Positions 12,387 to 24,119 of a stretch of DNA of 64,000 nt are shown here, in pieces. The notes beneath the pieces were generated by a model. The model had not been told where the DNA came from. It saw only the letters and a list, made by a program, of their open reading frames with translations, and did not search any database. The stretch is taken from NCBI GenBank assembly GCA_029532415.1, contig JAQOTA010000054.1, forward strand, positions 2,542,001 to 2,606,000. The letters run 5' to 3'. The stretch comes from Marasmius tenuissimus. Lineage: Eukaryota; Basidiomycota; Agaricomycetes; Agaricales; Marasmiaceae. The position numbers and the translations under genes are program-made. How positions within the stretch are numbered: the first letter of the stretch is position 1; the number at the start of each line of letters is the position of its first letter.

Positions 12387-13101
12387 TAGTGTTGAACACG
12401 CCGTTGTGAAAAGCCCCTGACTTTAAGGAAGCTGTCAGTGACAAATGTGAAGACTGCGTGTAAATACTCGTTCTGTCAAATTACGTGGATATTGCCTGAC
12501 ATACCTGCAGCCAAGAACATCTCATCCGTTTATGACAGGAAAAGACGAATAGAGTTGATGGTCGACGTTGAATACGTTGAATGAGTCCGACCTTGTCCCA
12601 GTGTCGTTCGAGCCGAGGTACAGCCACCGGATATTACTTGGTTATCCGGGCCGACACTGCTCATTTTGAAGCGTTGAAGTCCATCGTATGGCGATCTTGA
12701 AAGTTCGCTGGATGTACAGATATTCTCCAACCGTGATACAGAGTATTTTAGGACGATAAGTACATGCTTGAGGTATTTTACATAGGTAAGTAAGTATGGG
12801 TCTAGAAAGGACCTCTTGAATAATGAATAAAGGATATATGTGTGCGCTGTTGCGGAGAGATGATAGGAATCCCATAATTTTAGAGTAAAGAACGGCCGTT
12901 TGTTTCTAATCAATGGAGTAATGTGTCCATGAAGAATCGGATTTATGCGGGAGGGGTAACACGATGATGCAACGAGTCGAAGCAAAAGCAAAAGATTCAA
13001 AGAAAACAATGATACATGAAGAGCAGGAATCAGGAAAGAAGATCGGTACGAGAGCGCCGGACCTAGTAAAACGAGAAATGAGGGGAATATCACGCGTCCA
13101 C
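12387..13101. other. 0.7 kb intergenic stretch
   Basis: Lies between the MITE right end and the PTC7 stop codon. A long minus-strand open frame overlaps it (12530-13108), but it is built of low-complexity hydrophobic residues without domain or start context. I regard it as 3' untranslated sequence of the PTC7-like gene. Confidence 0.4.
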
Positions 13102-15052
13102 CTAGCATGGCGAATCCTGCGACGGCTCGTGGGCCGCGGATTCATTGGCTGGCGATATTACCGCGACGACGACAGATATATCTAGAAGGACACTCAATAA
13201 GTCATCCTATCAAGACCAGAGAATCGACAAAACTCACCATCACCCTTTCCGCCACTAAACAATCTACCCGCCTCTCGCGCCCTCCTCGCAAACGGTATCT
13301 CTTCCTCCTCTACAATTCCCTCTACCGGCGTTGTTGTTCCTGATGCCGAGGTAGAATTAGACCCTTTCGAAGCTGACGACCTAGTCTTCTTCCGTCCGGA
13401 AACCTTCTTTGCTCTTGAGCACAATGCCTCTGAAAGCATGCCGGCCAATGTCCGTCTCCGTAGAAGGCTATCCGCCGCGCTAGTGTCCTGTATTGCTGCC
13501 GAGTTGAGCCATCCGCCCTGCCTGAATCGATTGACTTCATCTATCACGTCTTCATCCCAGAGATTATCGCTGAGTCCATCGGAGGCAAGGATAAGAATAT
13601 CATCAGCTTGAACAGGAAGGGTAAAGCTTTGTGCCGAAGTGACGGTATTGGCCGGGGTAATTGGTGAAAGCGGCCCTAGTTGGACTGGAGTATTGAACTG
13701 GCGAATCAGATACGTCAAATTAGTTCCAAGTTTAGAGAAGCAAGATAGGGCTGACTCACATTCCACCACATCTCCTCGCTTCTCCACACCACTTGATCAC
13801 CTCGAACGAGCATCCCCATACAGTCACCCACATGCGCAAGCTTAACGACCGCCTGTAACTCATCCGATGCATCCGCGGTCTCCAAACCACCGTCGCGATC
13901 TGTCCTCGGTTGCATTTCCACCTTGACTTCGAACTGACCTTTGGGAACATGGTCTAGGACTGCAAGAAGCACAGTCGAAGAACCGGCCATCAAAGGAACT
14001 TTGTCTTTCTCTGGATCCTTCTTCGGGGTGACCGTAGATGTAAGGGATGTATACCATGAGTGAGGCGATGAGGCGGAAGTGGCTGACGATAGAGGATTTG
14101 TCGGTGGCGTATTGGACCGCGATGATTCCGGCGTGGAAGGCGGATCTATGACATGCGCGTCGAGCGTTTTCTGATATGCTCTCTCCAGTAGCATAAGTAC
14201 GTCAATGCCCTCTTCAAGCTCCTCTAGCTCCTCGGAGAGCTGTTGATCCATGTCTTCGAATTCGTCGAACAGCTGAGGCGGTGCTGGAGGTGAGAACGGG
14301 GACCATTGAGAAGAAGACGGGGAGTAGAACGGAGATGAAAATGGCGAGTAGAACGGCGAAGACAATAACAGATTACTAAGAGCAGGGCTGAATGAAGAAG
14401 AGGGTGGGGGTATTGCGGATTTCGTGCTGTGGAAGTCGTGTATCTCTGCGGAGCAATAATGCATGAGGTGCTTTGCAAACAGGGCTGAGGGTGTAACTGT
14501 GCTTGATGAAGGAGTGCCTAGTCTTGACCATCCTCCTACACCATCAGCAACCCCAATTGCATCCTCCCGTATGAAATAAGCGTCCTCCCCAACACTAACA
14601 GACAAAGAACCGTTTTGCAAGTTCCGTGGCGATGTCGTCGAGGGTTTCTTTGGTATTCCGTATGCTCCGACGTCCAACTGGTATTTCTGGCCTTTCTTGG
14701 TACGACGCTTGACATTACCCTGCTTCGATTGAGTCGATGAATGACCCGAAGTCGAGTTGAGAAGGTAATGTGGATTTGGAAGTGCAGAAGGGAGAGGGTT
14801 TGACGGTGCATTCGAGGAAGAACTGGAATATGGATGGGGTAATGCCAGAATAGCATTATTAGAGTGATGAGTAGCGTTGGAAGAGTGTTGCTCGCTGCCT
14901 TTGCCAGCGTCGGCTAGTATTCTAGGCGCTGTAGACTGGATTGTGGGACTGCGAGGGTTACCGCTGACGACAGGTGCGGTGTAAAGGGAGCGTTGCTGGC
15001 GTCCATAGACGATGACGGGTAGCCGTTTCTGCGGGAAACGCTTTGCGCTCAT
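13102..15052 (-). CDS. PTC7: PTC7-type mitochondrial protein phosphatase 2C
   Basis: Ser/Thr phosphatase of the PPM/PP2C superfamily; yeast Ptc7 acts in mitochondria and dephosphorylates the coenzyme Q enzyme Coq7. Three exons (13760-15052, 13238-13697, 13102-13181) close to 610 residues. The frame is open upstream, but the first ATG is at 15052 and gives a basic, hydroxylated N-terminus (MSAKRFPQKRLPVIVYGRQQ) that looks like a mitochondrial presequence. Metal-binding motifs follow: SVGEDAYFIREDAIGVADGVGGW, later LAHVGDC, ILASDGLSDNLWDED, and the last exon supplies the family ending DDISVVVAVIS. Compared with the usual 350-400 residues it is enlarged by Ser/Pro-rich insertions: before the domain, and between ADGVGGW and the LAHVGDC block. 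The last short exon was recognised from the motif and phase. Confidence 0.88.
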
Positions 15053-16210
15053 CGTCGTCGACGTCGTGGTCGATGAGCAAGAGGTATATGCGGAGCTTGA
15101 CCTGGAGTCTGGGCTTTGCGGGATGATTTTTTCCAAGGAACAAATTACTCCGGGTCGGGTTGGCTCGGACTGTATTACATCACCACCCTGCGTCGCCGGT
15201 TTGCGGCATTAGAGCGGCCGAGTCACCGGTACGCTCTCCGAGCGGCTCCCAATCGCGATCCTGCAATTTCGCCAGCCAAAGTTGTCAAAGCTGTAACCTC
15301 CGTTCAATCACTGTTAGACAAATTTGCTTCAGCTCAGGGCCTCTACTCGGTCCTAGTGCACTAACTTGAATCAGAATCTCTTGGAAATGCTACAATGCAG
15401 AAATGATTCTTGTTCCATCAAGTTGCCAGGCACCCTCACAAGAGGATTTCAAAAGGGTGCTACTTACGAGTCGCGCGTTTATGAGTATCTATAGTGATAG
15501 CGTAGACCAGCGTAGACCATGCTGTATATAGCTCTGTTCAGGGCCGCTAGCGGTTGCTTGGAGCAGGTTAGGATCCTGGGCCGCCTTACTCTAAGCTCGA
15601 AGCTACTACACAGTACAACGCCTTTTGGACGCCTTCAACTTCTTGGGTCGACCTCAAAAATCGGTATATCAAGGTCACCCGACGTGTTTTGGTGATCTGA
15701 GGCCTGAGGGTGATAAACGCAGCGGCTAATGGTACAAGAGAACTGGATGTGTGCGTTGAAGAAGTTGGCAATGGGAGATATTGAATGGAGGGAAGAATGT
15801 TGTGGGCCTCACTGAACTCCAGCACGATATGCGTGTTTAATTTCGAGCGCTCATAAACGAATTGCCTATTTCTGAATCCCATTGCACGTCGCTCAATAAA
15901 AATGGAAGGAATCGGTCGAGTTAACTGGCCCCCTGAAGTGCCGTTATATACTATATTTCGAATCCAAGAGCAACAGAGGAATGACAACGTGAAAGAGAGA
16001 GACATCCATACGAATGGAGGAACCGGCAAACCACTATAGGTATATGGTAACGCAAGAATCCTTAGGGTAGGCAAGGAGAACAACGATACAAAAAGAACGA
16101 AAAGAACGAGTACGGGAGTAAGGACCGCAAGGGGAATCGCATGATTGGAGGAGCGTCCTTCGGGTATACAAGCAGGAAGATCGCGGGTTTGTGAGAAAGA
16201 ATCAAGGGAT
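15053..16210. other. 1.2 kb intergenic stretch
   Basis: Contains the PTC7 upstream region and the CDC12 3' region. An open frame continues on the minus strand to 15586 with two hydrophobic segments, but its start lies inside CDC12 in another frame and it has no domain, so I did not call it. Confidence 0.4.
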
Positions 16211-17980
16211 TTACCGCCTGGCAGATCCTCGTCCGTAACCGACTTGGAGATTATCGAGCTCGGCCTCGAGCTGCTTGATCGCGCTGTGGGCCATCTCCAA
16301 GTCCTTATTGAGACGGTCTCGCTCAGCGATGAGCTGGAGGAATAGTTATTAGCTACGACATCTGGGGTGCTTTGCATGAGACTTACATGTTGCTCCCATT
16401 GTCTAAAGCGAGCTTCCTCGGCCTTGACCTGCTCGGTGAACCTCTTCCTCAATTGCTCCTCCTCTTCCTTGAACTTGGGGTTGTCGAGTTTCTTAACCTA
16501 CAGATCAAGCGTATGAAATCAGCGACAATAGGATCGAACAAGGGTAAGTTGTACAAACCTTGGGCTCGTTGAACTTCCTGGTCTCCATCTGCTGTTGCCT
16601 GTAGCTCTCATAGTGTTTCTCTTCGGTTGTTGAGATCAGATCCAACATGTGAGTGCGGATGAGTAGCGAGCGAAGCCTCTTGAAGTCGCAGTGCTGTTCG
16701 TTTTCGACTTCGGCAACACCCCACAAGTACTCTCTACCCTTGACAACTCTTCCGTCAGGGGTCTTGACATCTTCCGTTGATCCAATAATACTAAATGGGA
16801 TCGCTTCAGCAAGAGTGGAGGCGTGTTCCGCTCCCTCAGGGTCATCGGCTTCAACAGGGGGCATGTAGATGCGAATGCCTTGCGCTTGAATGACTTCTCG
16901 AATCTGTACCGAAGAGAAGAGACATGAGTTCCGGACGTGACAGAGAGTATCATGAAGACGTACGCGCTGCTTGAAAGCATGCAAGTCATTCTGTGTCAAG
17001 GTGTCGGCCTTTGCAACGACAGGAATAAGGTTGACACGAGTTCCCAATCGCTTCATGATCTCGATATCGAGAGGCTTCAAGCTATAGACAATGTAAGTCT
17101 CCACACACAAACCGAATATCAATTCAAAAGACATACGTGTGGCCGGTGGGACGAATGAAGTAGAGGCAGGCGTGAACCCTCAGGTCGGTTTTCTCTTCCC
17201 TTTGAGGTTGCTGCTCCATGCGCATGTACGCTTCGTGTTGGTCGTCAATGAATTCAACGATGGGCGTCCAGGATTCCCTAGGCAACGAGTAGTTTAGTCG
17301 GCAGCTCGGAGACGGAGGGTTATTGTGGTCTTCACCTGTTGTTGACGTAGTCTCCGAATCCAGGCGTGTCAATAACGGTGAGCTTGACCTTGAAGGCCTT
17401 TTCCTCGAGCTCGGCCTGTAAGTGAGGATTTATGGTGTCAACTACAGAATTAAGCTCAAGGTACGTGGACAGACGAACCTTGATGATATCAACTTCAGTC
17501 AACTTGTCCAGCTGCTTCGCATGCCTCTTCGTGTAGTTCTTGGCCGGGGAGAGCTCCGTTGAGAAAAGGGTGTTGATGAGAGTGGTTTTTCCAAGACCAG
17601 ACTCGCCTGAGACGACATGTCAGTTGGACTGTACTAAAACAAGGCTCGCAAGCAGCGTATAAGGCGCCAAATACTGGCAAGAAATTCCTCGCTGCATACG
17701 AATCAATTGGACGGAAATGAAACTCACCAACAACCATCAGCGTGAAATGAGCACCACGTTTCGCCACGATTTTATGCCTCTACAAGTGCAGAACCCCAAA
17801 TTGTTAGTCCCCATCCCACCAAAAATAAAATTCCAAAAGGAAATGACGCTCTGGGCGCGATTCGGTGCCTTCAGGCATTGACAACCGGAGGAACAGACGA
17901 AAATATGGTGCCATTTGGAAATCCATGAATTTTGGGCTCACCTGGTTGGGCAGGTTGGCAATACCAATAGTGTCGGCCAT
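16211..17980 (-). CDS. CDC12: Septin, CDC12 orthologue
   Basis: GTP-binding cytoskeletal protein that polymerises with other septins at septa, bud or hyphal necks and clamps. Nine exons (first 17942-17980, last 16211-16333) close in frame to 378 residues. Visible in order: N-terminal IGIANLPNQ followed by the polybasic RHKIVAKRG; G1 P-loop GESGLGKT split by an intron; G3 DTPGFGD; the septin block HACLYFIRPTGHTLKPLD; G4 AKAD; the septin unique element through WGVAEVENEQHCDF; then a C-terminal coiled coil (RFRQWEQHLIAERDRLNKDL). The start IGIANLPNQRHKI and the short coiled coil match Cdc12/AspC rather than Cdc3, Cdc10 or Cdc11. The last exon was confirmed by the stop in a continuous coiled-coil frame. 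Confidence 0.94.
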
Positions 17981-19904
17981 TTTTCTCCCAAGTGACAGAT
18001 GCAAGGACGAGTCGAAAGAGTGAGGAAAGGAAGGGAAAGAAAAAGGGTTTGGACGGCGGAAGCGAGCAAACTGGCAAGCTCAGCTGTTTCCTTCCCAGTT
18101 TGCGTTTGTTGACACAGGAAGGAGGTTATTGCCACGTGATCCCGAACTAACTTTACCACGTTGAACTAACCCCTCGCTCTGTCGCCGGAATCTGAGCTTA
18201 AGACGCGAAAAACGTCCAAAACCTCCTCAGTCCTCAAGACATCCGCAACGAAGCTGGCGACAGTGGTATTACGTGGTAATTAGTATGCGAGGAACCGCGT
18301 ATAAGCAAGGCTCCAGATCTTAAGCCTTCCAAGGCTGCCACATTTCGGAGTAACAGTGGAACTTGAGCGCCGTTTCGGAAGTGCTGGGTCTGGGCGGGCG
18401 CTCCAAAGTCAGGTTCCATGGACATGAAAACGCTAGCGATTTGGGAGGAATATAACGAAGTTCAAGGAGCCGATACAATCTACACAAACTTGACACAAAC
18501 AACGGCCGCAGCGACTGTTAGGCTTTACTTGCTCACGGAATCTCGAAATTACCTTCTCGACCCGGGTATCTCTTCCGTATGGTACGAATTGCCCCGACTC
18601 GAAAAGCCCACCTTCCCCGAGTTTCTGCCAGATCATGCTCCTGCGTACTCAGACGCAACGGCCCACTACTTGATCGTGTCGAGAAGACTCGATATTCTTC
18701 AGTGTACCGGCGATTATTACCATCCCATCCGGATATGAATACCTCTCAGTCAGGTATCCAGAACTAGAACACGCCATGCATGCAAATTCGTTGATTTTCC
18801 GGGCTCAAGAAACGAGTTCGGGCAAGAATACAGGATCACTAGGCCCCCCCTATGTTCTCAACGTACGCGCCAATGTCTAACGTGATACGTGATATGAAGT
18901 TGTATTCAGGAGGAGAGCCGTAGAGGCTTACTTCGCATCTCCCATAATGCCATACAAGATCTTGACATTCCAAGTCATCATACCCAAAGCTCGGCCGTAC
19001 CCTTGGGCCGCACTGTTCAAGAAAAGCGAGCAGGGATAACATAACACGGAACTTGACACCTCGAGACGACTAAAGGGAGTTTCGTAGTACATATCCGCTC
19101 TGAATGCCCTGCGTGGGCTCGTAGCGATATTTAAAATGAGGACTTTTCGAGGAGTAAAGCATAAAGCACATGCATACCGAACACTTCCACTAACAAAAAG
19201 CAATCAGAAACGACGTAGAGAGAAGATGGATTCACTTACAGCACATCACGATTGGCGTCCATCACTACAATGAAATGGAGGACCAACAGACCAGGGGGTC
19301 GTGTACAACCATATTGTACGGATAGTAACATTCTTGGAGTCGATCCGTCCATCAGAAATGAACGTCGCATAACCTCTAGATCATGTAGAGAAAACGGGTC
19401 TTGAATACGAGTTCGACCAAGTCAAAGCATTGGAGATTTAATAGCCTTCCAGACAGGAGCACAGCAGAAGCTATTTGAAGAACAGTCCAAAATACCATCA
19501 AATCCGGCCCGAGATACTCACAACAGAGAGTGTTGTAAATTTGCCATAAGTCGCTGGCGTGTCAGGGGTAGACAATGGATAAGTTAAAGCAACGGTACCA
19601 CAGCGCATCATTATACACCCGCCTGTGCAAAACTCGACTTGGACAGTATTGTTATGAATGCAACTACTATATGATATCTAACAAAGCCGAAACGGAGGAA
19701 CGATGTTCGCCGTACTGAACCTCGGATTCACTGTGCGTCGCATGTATAGCTCTCCAAATTATACCTTGGCATACTCAGCCCACCGCATTCTCTAGGACGG
19801 GCCTGTTTATCCTTGATCTATCCAACCCGGAGTTGTGGGTCCCTGTGGGCGCAACTTCGCAGCCAGCCTGATCAGACTTAGCCTCCGAAATGATACTTTT
19901 ACGA
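17981..19904. other. 1.9 kb stretch, unresolved
   Basis: No gene that I can close. On the minus strand between about 19650 and 18850 there are short segments that read like exons separated by plausible introns, for example one ending before a GTGAGT near 19539 and one reading ATFISDGRIDSKNVTI near 19340. They do not assemble into one protein. They may be a degraded gene or chance. An open plus-strand frame at 18418-18738 shows no domain. Confidence 0.3.
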
Positions 19905-21551
19905 TTACCGCGATCGACCTTCACTATCTCCAACTATTCTTCTGCTGCTCGAAGCAATACTTATCTCCTCGTCGGTCAACGTGGCAGTCACAGGTCCACT
20001 CAAGTCAACCATGGACCGTACGCGATTCAACCCCTCTTCAAATCTCAGGCTTTCCTCTACCACCATCGAGTCAGCACTCTCCACGCTTTGGCTCAGAGCA
20101 ACTCTGACTGTCAGCAATGTAGGTGTGATGCCCTGAAAATAGTGACCAAGGTGAGTCAATGTTCGACGGATGAGATGTCAAAAACTGAATGTGCTCACCG
20201 CAGCAGTGGCAATGATAGGTAAAGGGTTGAAGGGAAATATGCGGGGCCTCTGAATTGCAAAGGCGAAGATCAGGCCCAACAGCTGCGCTGAAGTATATAT
20301 GATGCCGGATTCGAGTCTATCTCAGAAGTAAGCCAACACGATCTTAAATGGGATTGTCGAAGTCGAACCTACATTATCGCGACAACTGTGTTATACTTTT
20401 TGTGAACTGCGCGGCCTAGGAGCGGCCGTACCTCTCTGCAGATCCACCATATCCGTCCCGCTGAGAGTGTTAGCTATGTCGCTCGCTGGCGCCAATATGA
20501 CGAAATGGCCTGAAGGACTCACCCGTCAAAAGCGTCAATACAAGGTTCAATATCGGACTTAAGAGAAAGTAGGCTAATATGAGAGGCTTTGCTACTTTCT
20601 CGCTCCGTATTGAACTATAGGGCCACGCGCTAAAGTCCAGGCCGTAGAAAGAAACTGTAGTGATTCCAATAACTGACCAACGCTCAAGCTCAGAGATTTG
20701 GCCACAGGATACACAGAGCGAGGCGCGAGGAACTCGAGGAACGTACGGTTGACAAGGATGGAAACCACCATGAGAGGAATCGCCACGCGTTTACTGTTAT
20801 TCCAGATGAAATAACAACGAGTGATCTGCCGAATTGCCAACTGCGTAGGTGTCTTCATTTATGAAAAGAGTGAACTCGCTTACCAAGATAAAATCGACGA
20901 TCGCACTAACGCGAAATCACGGAACGTCGGCACGTCAGCCACCACTAGCCCTCTGGTGCGAAGAAGCACTTACTTTAGGATCACCGCCGACACGACAAAA
21001 ATAATTCTAAACGTGAATCAGAGCGCTGTGAGTCAAGGTTTGATAGAATGTCTTACTGAAGAACAACTCTGGCTCCTCCACCCCTCATTCTCTCCCTATA
21101 GTCGTCGTATGAGGCATTCTTGAACGCATCGAAGGAAATTAACATGTCCCGGGCGGTCCATACGACGTAGACGCCATTGGTAATGGTGGTCGCCACAAAA
21201 AGTAATATGATTTGCGTGAGGTGGGCTTTAGGACTGTATCGGGAGCTGGCAGACGAGCATAGATTCCTTCGTTTTCGCGCGAGAATGGAGAGGCTTGTTA
21301 GGAACAGGGTGAGATAGGTACCTAGGGGATCGTTCGGTGAAGTGATCGAGTTGTTGGTGGCGGAGGCCTGACCCACATACCATACGCCAAGAAGGCAACC
21401 TGTAAACGAGTCGAAGGTTTGGGACGAGGATTATATGGTCTCTCAGGAAGCTTTAACGTACCGAGAGGGTGGCGGTGGGCTGGATGATCATACGTTGAGT
21501 GGTGAGGGCTGATTCAAATGCTGCGGGTATAGACCCTCTTGACGTGACCAT
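19905..21551 (-). CDS. Fungal seven-helix membrane protein
   Basis: Ten exons (21462-21551, 21381-21399, 21057-21321, 20974-21006, 20884-20905, 20747-20825, 20523-20654, 20373-20460, 20199-20316, 19905-20132) close in frame to 357 residues; one exon is only 19 bases. The protein has about seven hydrophobic segments. Landmarks shared with the large Agaricomycete family of such proteins: SVAFLAYGTYLTLFLTSL, ILITRCYFIWNNSKRV, LTAGRIWWICRE, KYNTVVAIILESG and, before the tail, GITPTLLTVRVAL. The C-terminal 60 residues are polar and acidic (ATLTDEEISIASSS). The family is abundant in mushroom genomes, and function and ligand are unknown; a sensory role is sometimes supposed only from topology. The proposed start at 21551 is the first ATG and lies 35-45 bp from a TATA-like sequence. 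Confidence 0.83.
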
Positions 21552-21585
21552 ACTTGAGGATCAAAATCACAAGTGCGGAAGGGCT

Positions 21586-21596
21586 TTTTATATATT
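21586..21596 (-). promoter_or_regulatory. TATA-like box of the seven-helix gene
   Basis: Read on the minus strand this is TATATAAAAAG, about 35-45 bases before the proposed ATG at 21551. Position and sequence fit a core promoter; the untranslated leader would then be very short, so the start may instead be used from a nearby site. Confidence 0.4.
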
Positions 21597-22597
21597 ACAT
21601 CCCAACATCGTCATGACTCGATGGGCTTGGAGGCAAGGAGGATTAACACTGCCGACCTGTAATAGTCGGGAGTAATCTGTACGGGTGGTGGGGGGCGAGA
21701 ACACTGCTTCTTTGTCGAGTTGCGACGTGCGTCCCCTCCGACCTGTTCTGGCCGCCGGGAGGTCATCACAAGCCGTGTGCTCTCCAGAGGTCTTCTCGAC
21801 CCTCCTGGTACTAGTAGCTTGCCAGGTAACTGCCAGCGTGTAGAAGGGTAACTTTACTGGGCATTGCGATGTAACGCTACCTCTGGCAACTAACCTGCAG
21901 ATACACCGAAGCCTCGGTAAATTTACGGTTTTACCCTTCTTTGACTCTCCAAGTAGTCTCGCTGTCTGGCAGTGTCAGCTCGAAAGGGAGCGACCAGGAT
22001 ATTGTGCTCTACGGGATCTCCTTATATTGAACCATAACCCTCCGGTGATGCAGCTTCCAAAGCACATACAAGCACTAATCAGCTTTGAGATTTGGAAAAA
22101 GGTTTTGGATCTGTACATACATTGTGTAGGAGCCAAGTACAAAGTTCAGACCCAAAACCTCCGAGCCCACCGGCCGACAACAGTTCAACAAAACTCAGAG
22201 ATGCAAACGATTAATGGGACCCAAAATTCTGGTATTAGCTTGATGTCAGCGCATAACATCGCAAGGAAGCTGTGGTTTTTTTTGGCTGTGTCTGTTAACG
22301 TTAACGCACGGATAGCTTACCAGTAACTGACCAGAGTCAGACCTCAATCCGCCGCAGATCCAAACTGACGCAACGCTGGTCATCACGCTAATGATGACTG
22401 CCTCCGAGTCACTCGCGCTATTTCTCCGGGCGCCGACTTTAGCGAACCCTATAAGTCTCAGTATGAGGGCTATGTAAGCCTAAACTTTGGGCCCGTGCGG
22501 TATGCAGGCCAAGGCCGGGGCTGACAGGGACCCACCCGCCAAAATATGGACCGCAGGCTCAGAGTCAATTTTGGGGTCTCCGGTACCGAACAGGCCC

Positions 22598-22647
22598 TAA
22601 GCCTCAAAGCTTCAACTTTCAGACCGAAGATCTGAAGCCGAGGCTTA
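22598..22647. repeat. Imperfect inverted repeat (hairpin) upstream of CDC123
   Basis: taagcctc (22598-22605) is matched exactly in reverse by gaggctta (22640-22647), and the pairing continues inward as gcttca against tgaagc with a small bulge. A related word, taagcctaaactttggg, occurs near 22475. Could be the end of an old mobile element or a folded leader; no protein is involved. Confidence 0.45.
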
Positions 22648-22809
22648 ACAAAGGAGATATACCTTTGGATGGAGAGAAATGGAGATCCTCGTCTGAGGCT
22701 ACCGGCACAGATTCGGGCCTGCGCAGAAAGGTGCAGAAAGCAAGGGATGGCCTGGAAATCGCGTGGCGACGTCGTGATCGGCAAAATCCGTTTGATGATT
22801 CATGTCAAA

Positions 22810-24040
22810 ATGGCTTTGACTACATATCCCAAGTCGTACATCCTCGATTTTCAATTCTCATCATGGTACCCAACATTTCGCGACATCAGCATCAAGTCGA
22901 CGATAATCAAGCCTCTCGGAAAAGATTTCTGTGACTATCTCAATGCCGACGGGATCTTTGTACCGAAAGGCTCAGAAAACGAGTATGTCATTCGTCAAAA
23001 TGTAGACGGCACACCTCCTAATCGAGCCTTATCCCAGGACCTCCGACGAAAGACAAGAAAGTGACGACGAGGAAGAGAGTATTGAAGAAGAAGACGAGGG
23101 CCAGCAATACTCGTTTCCGGAACTGGACTCGAAAATCAGGGAATGCATATCTGAATACGGGGGTGCAGTCTTTCCGAAGTTGAACTTCTCATCACCAAAG
23201 GTACTCCTGAACTCACCTTTCAAGCTCAGCGAATCGACCAACAAAGCTTCATATAGGACGCATCCTGGATTCTTCCTGCATCGTCACCGCTGAAATGCAC
23301 TAGTCCTGCTGAGATATACATGCTCTTAAAATCCTCCGACTTCATCAACCATGACCTGGATTCCGACTGCGTCTTTGAAGGCTGTGGATCACAACCTTCA
23401 ACCCCAGAAACCTATGAGTTGGAGTTGGTGCTGAGGAAGTGGTATCATATGGAGCGTAACAGAGAGTTTCGATGCTTTGTTAGGGATAATAAACTCATAG
23501 GTATGCTTTTCATCTTGGTCCAGTCCCGATCCTGACCGATCCAGCGATGTGTCAGAGGGATAACAACTACTACGAGTTCCTGAACGAGCCGGAAACGAGA
23601 GAGCAAATCTCAACTGCAATCGAACGATTCTGGGACACGAAAATCAAGCCGAGATGGATTTCTAGCAATGATTGTACGCGCTTCCCAGAAGATTGACGCA
23701 ATTCAACAATGACGCTGACAAGACCCCACCAGACGTCTTCGATGTTCTCTTGACACGGGACCTATCCAGAGCGCACGTCGTCGACTTCAATCCATTCGCC
23801 ACCCGGACTGATCCCCTCTTGTTCACCTACGATGAGCTGGACGAGGTGAAGACTAGAGCGCAAGGCAAACCTATTCTTCGGGTCATCGATTCGCGCTCTC
23901 ACCCGGCGGCCAATACCAACGTACCTGTGAACCAACACAATATGGTCCCGTTCGAAGCACTGAGCATGAGTAGCGGCCGTAACATCGGTGAATTTGCCGA
24001 TTTGTGGGAGCAAAGTATCAGAGAAAGCTTGGATTCGTAG
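22810..24040 (+). CDS. CDC123: Cell division cycle protein 123 (eIF2 assembly factor)
   Basis: D123/Cdc123 proteins have an ATP-grasp fold and promote joining of eIF2 gamma with the alpha subunit, so they are needed for translation initiation. Five exons (22810-22982, 23038-23200, 23257-23500, 23545-23673, 23733-24040) close in frame to 338 residues, the usual size. Motifs in order: FQFSSWYPTFRDISIKSTII; the acidic linker SDDEEESIEEEDEG; GGAVFPKLNFSSPKDASWIL; MLLKSSDFINHDL; ELVLRKWYHM and EFRCFVRDNKLI; CQRDNNYYEFLN; and the ATP-grasp metal site HVVDFNPFATRTDPLLF. I chose the ATG at 22810 because the family starts a few residues before the SSWYP motif, although an in-frame ATG lies further upstream. 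The gene is convergent with the HsbA-like gene, 79 bp away. Confidence 0.95.
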
Positions 24041-24119
24041 CCATTTCCCTGTCAAGGCGGTATGTACATGTAAAGATTGTGTCTATACAGTTCTTCACTC
24101 CCTCAGACAACATTGGAAA

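Larger units (their letters stand above)
21552..22809. other. 1.26 kb intergenic stretch with repeat-like block
   Basis: Divergent promoters of the membrane protein and CDC123 must lie here. From about 22470 to 22650 the sequence is rich in AGGCC/AAGCCT-type words and ends in an imperfect hairpin, described separately. No coding region seen. Confidence 0.35.

Noticed and set aside
12530..13108. 192-codon minus-strand frame near the PTC7 stop
   Set aside because: It overlaps the last PTC7 exon in a different frame, is low complexity and has no recognisable feature.
15053..15136. Upstream extension of PTC7 to 15136
   Set aside because: The extension starts with TTG, not ATG. The ATG at 15052 gives a better mitochondrial presequence.
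15586..16140. Long minus-strand open frame with hydrophobic segments downstream of CDC12
   Set aside because: Its start lies inside CDC12 in another frame and it shows no domain. The T/C-rich 3' region alone explains the hydrophobic residues.
20407..20430. An intron after WWICRE in the seven-helix gene
   Set aside because: Reading through keeps the frame and gives the continuous family sequence REVRPLLGRAVHKKYNT; splicing there would shift the frame.
21053..21376. Single 107-codon exon starting GQASATNNS in the seven-helix gene
   Set aside because: A GTATGT...CTAG intron inside it yields the conserved junction FLAYGTYLTLFLTS with matching phase, so the first part of that frame is intron.
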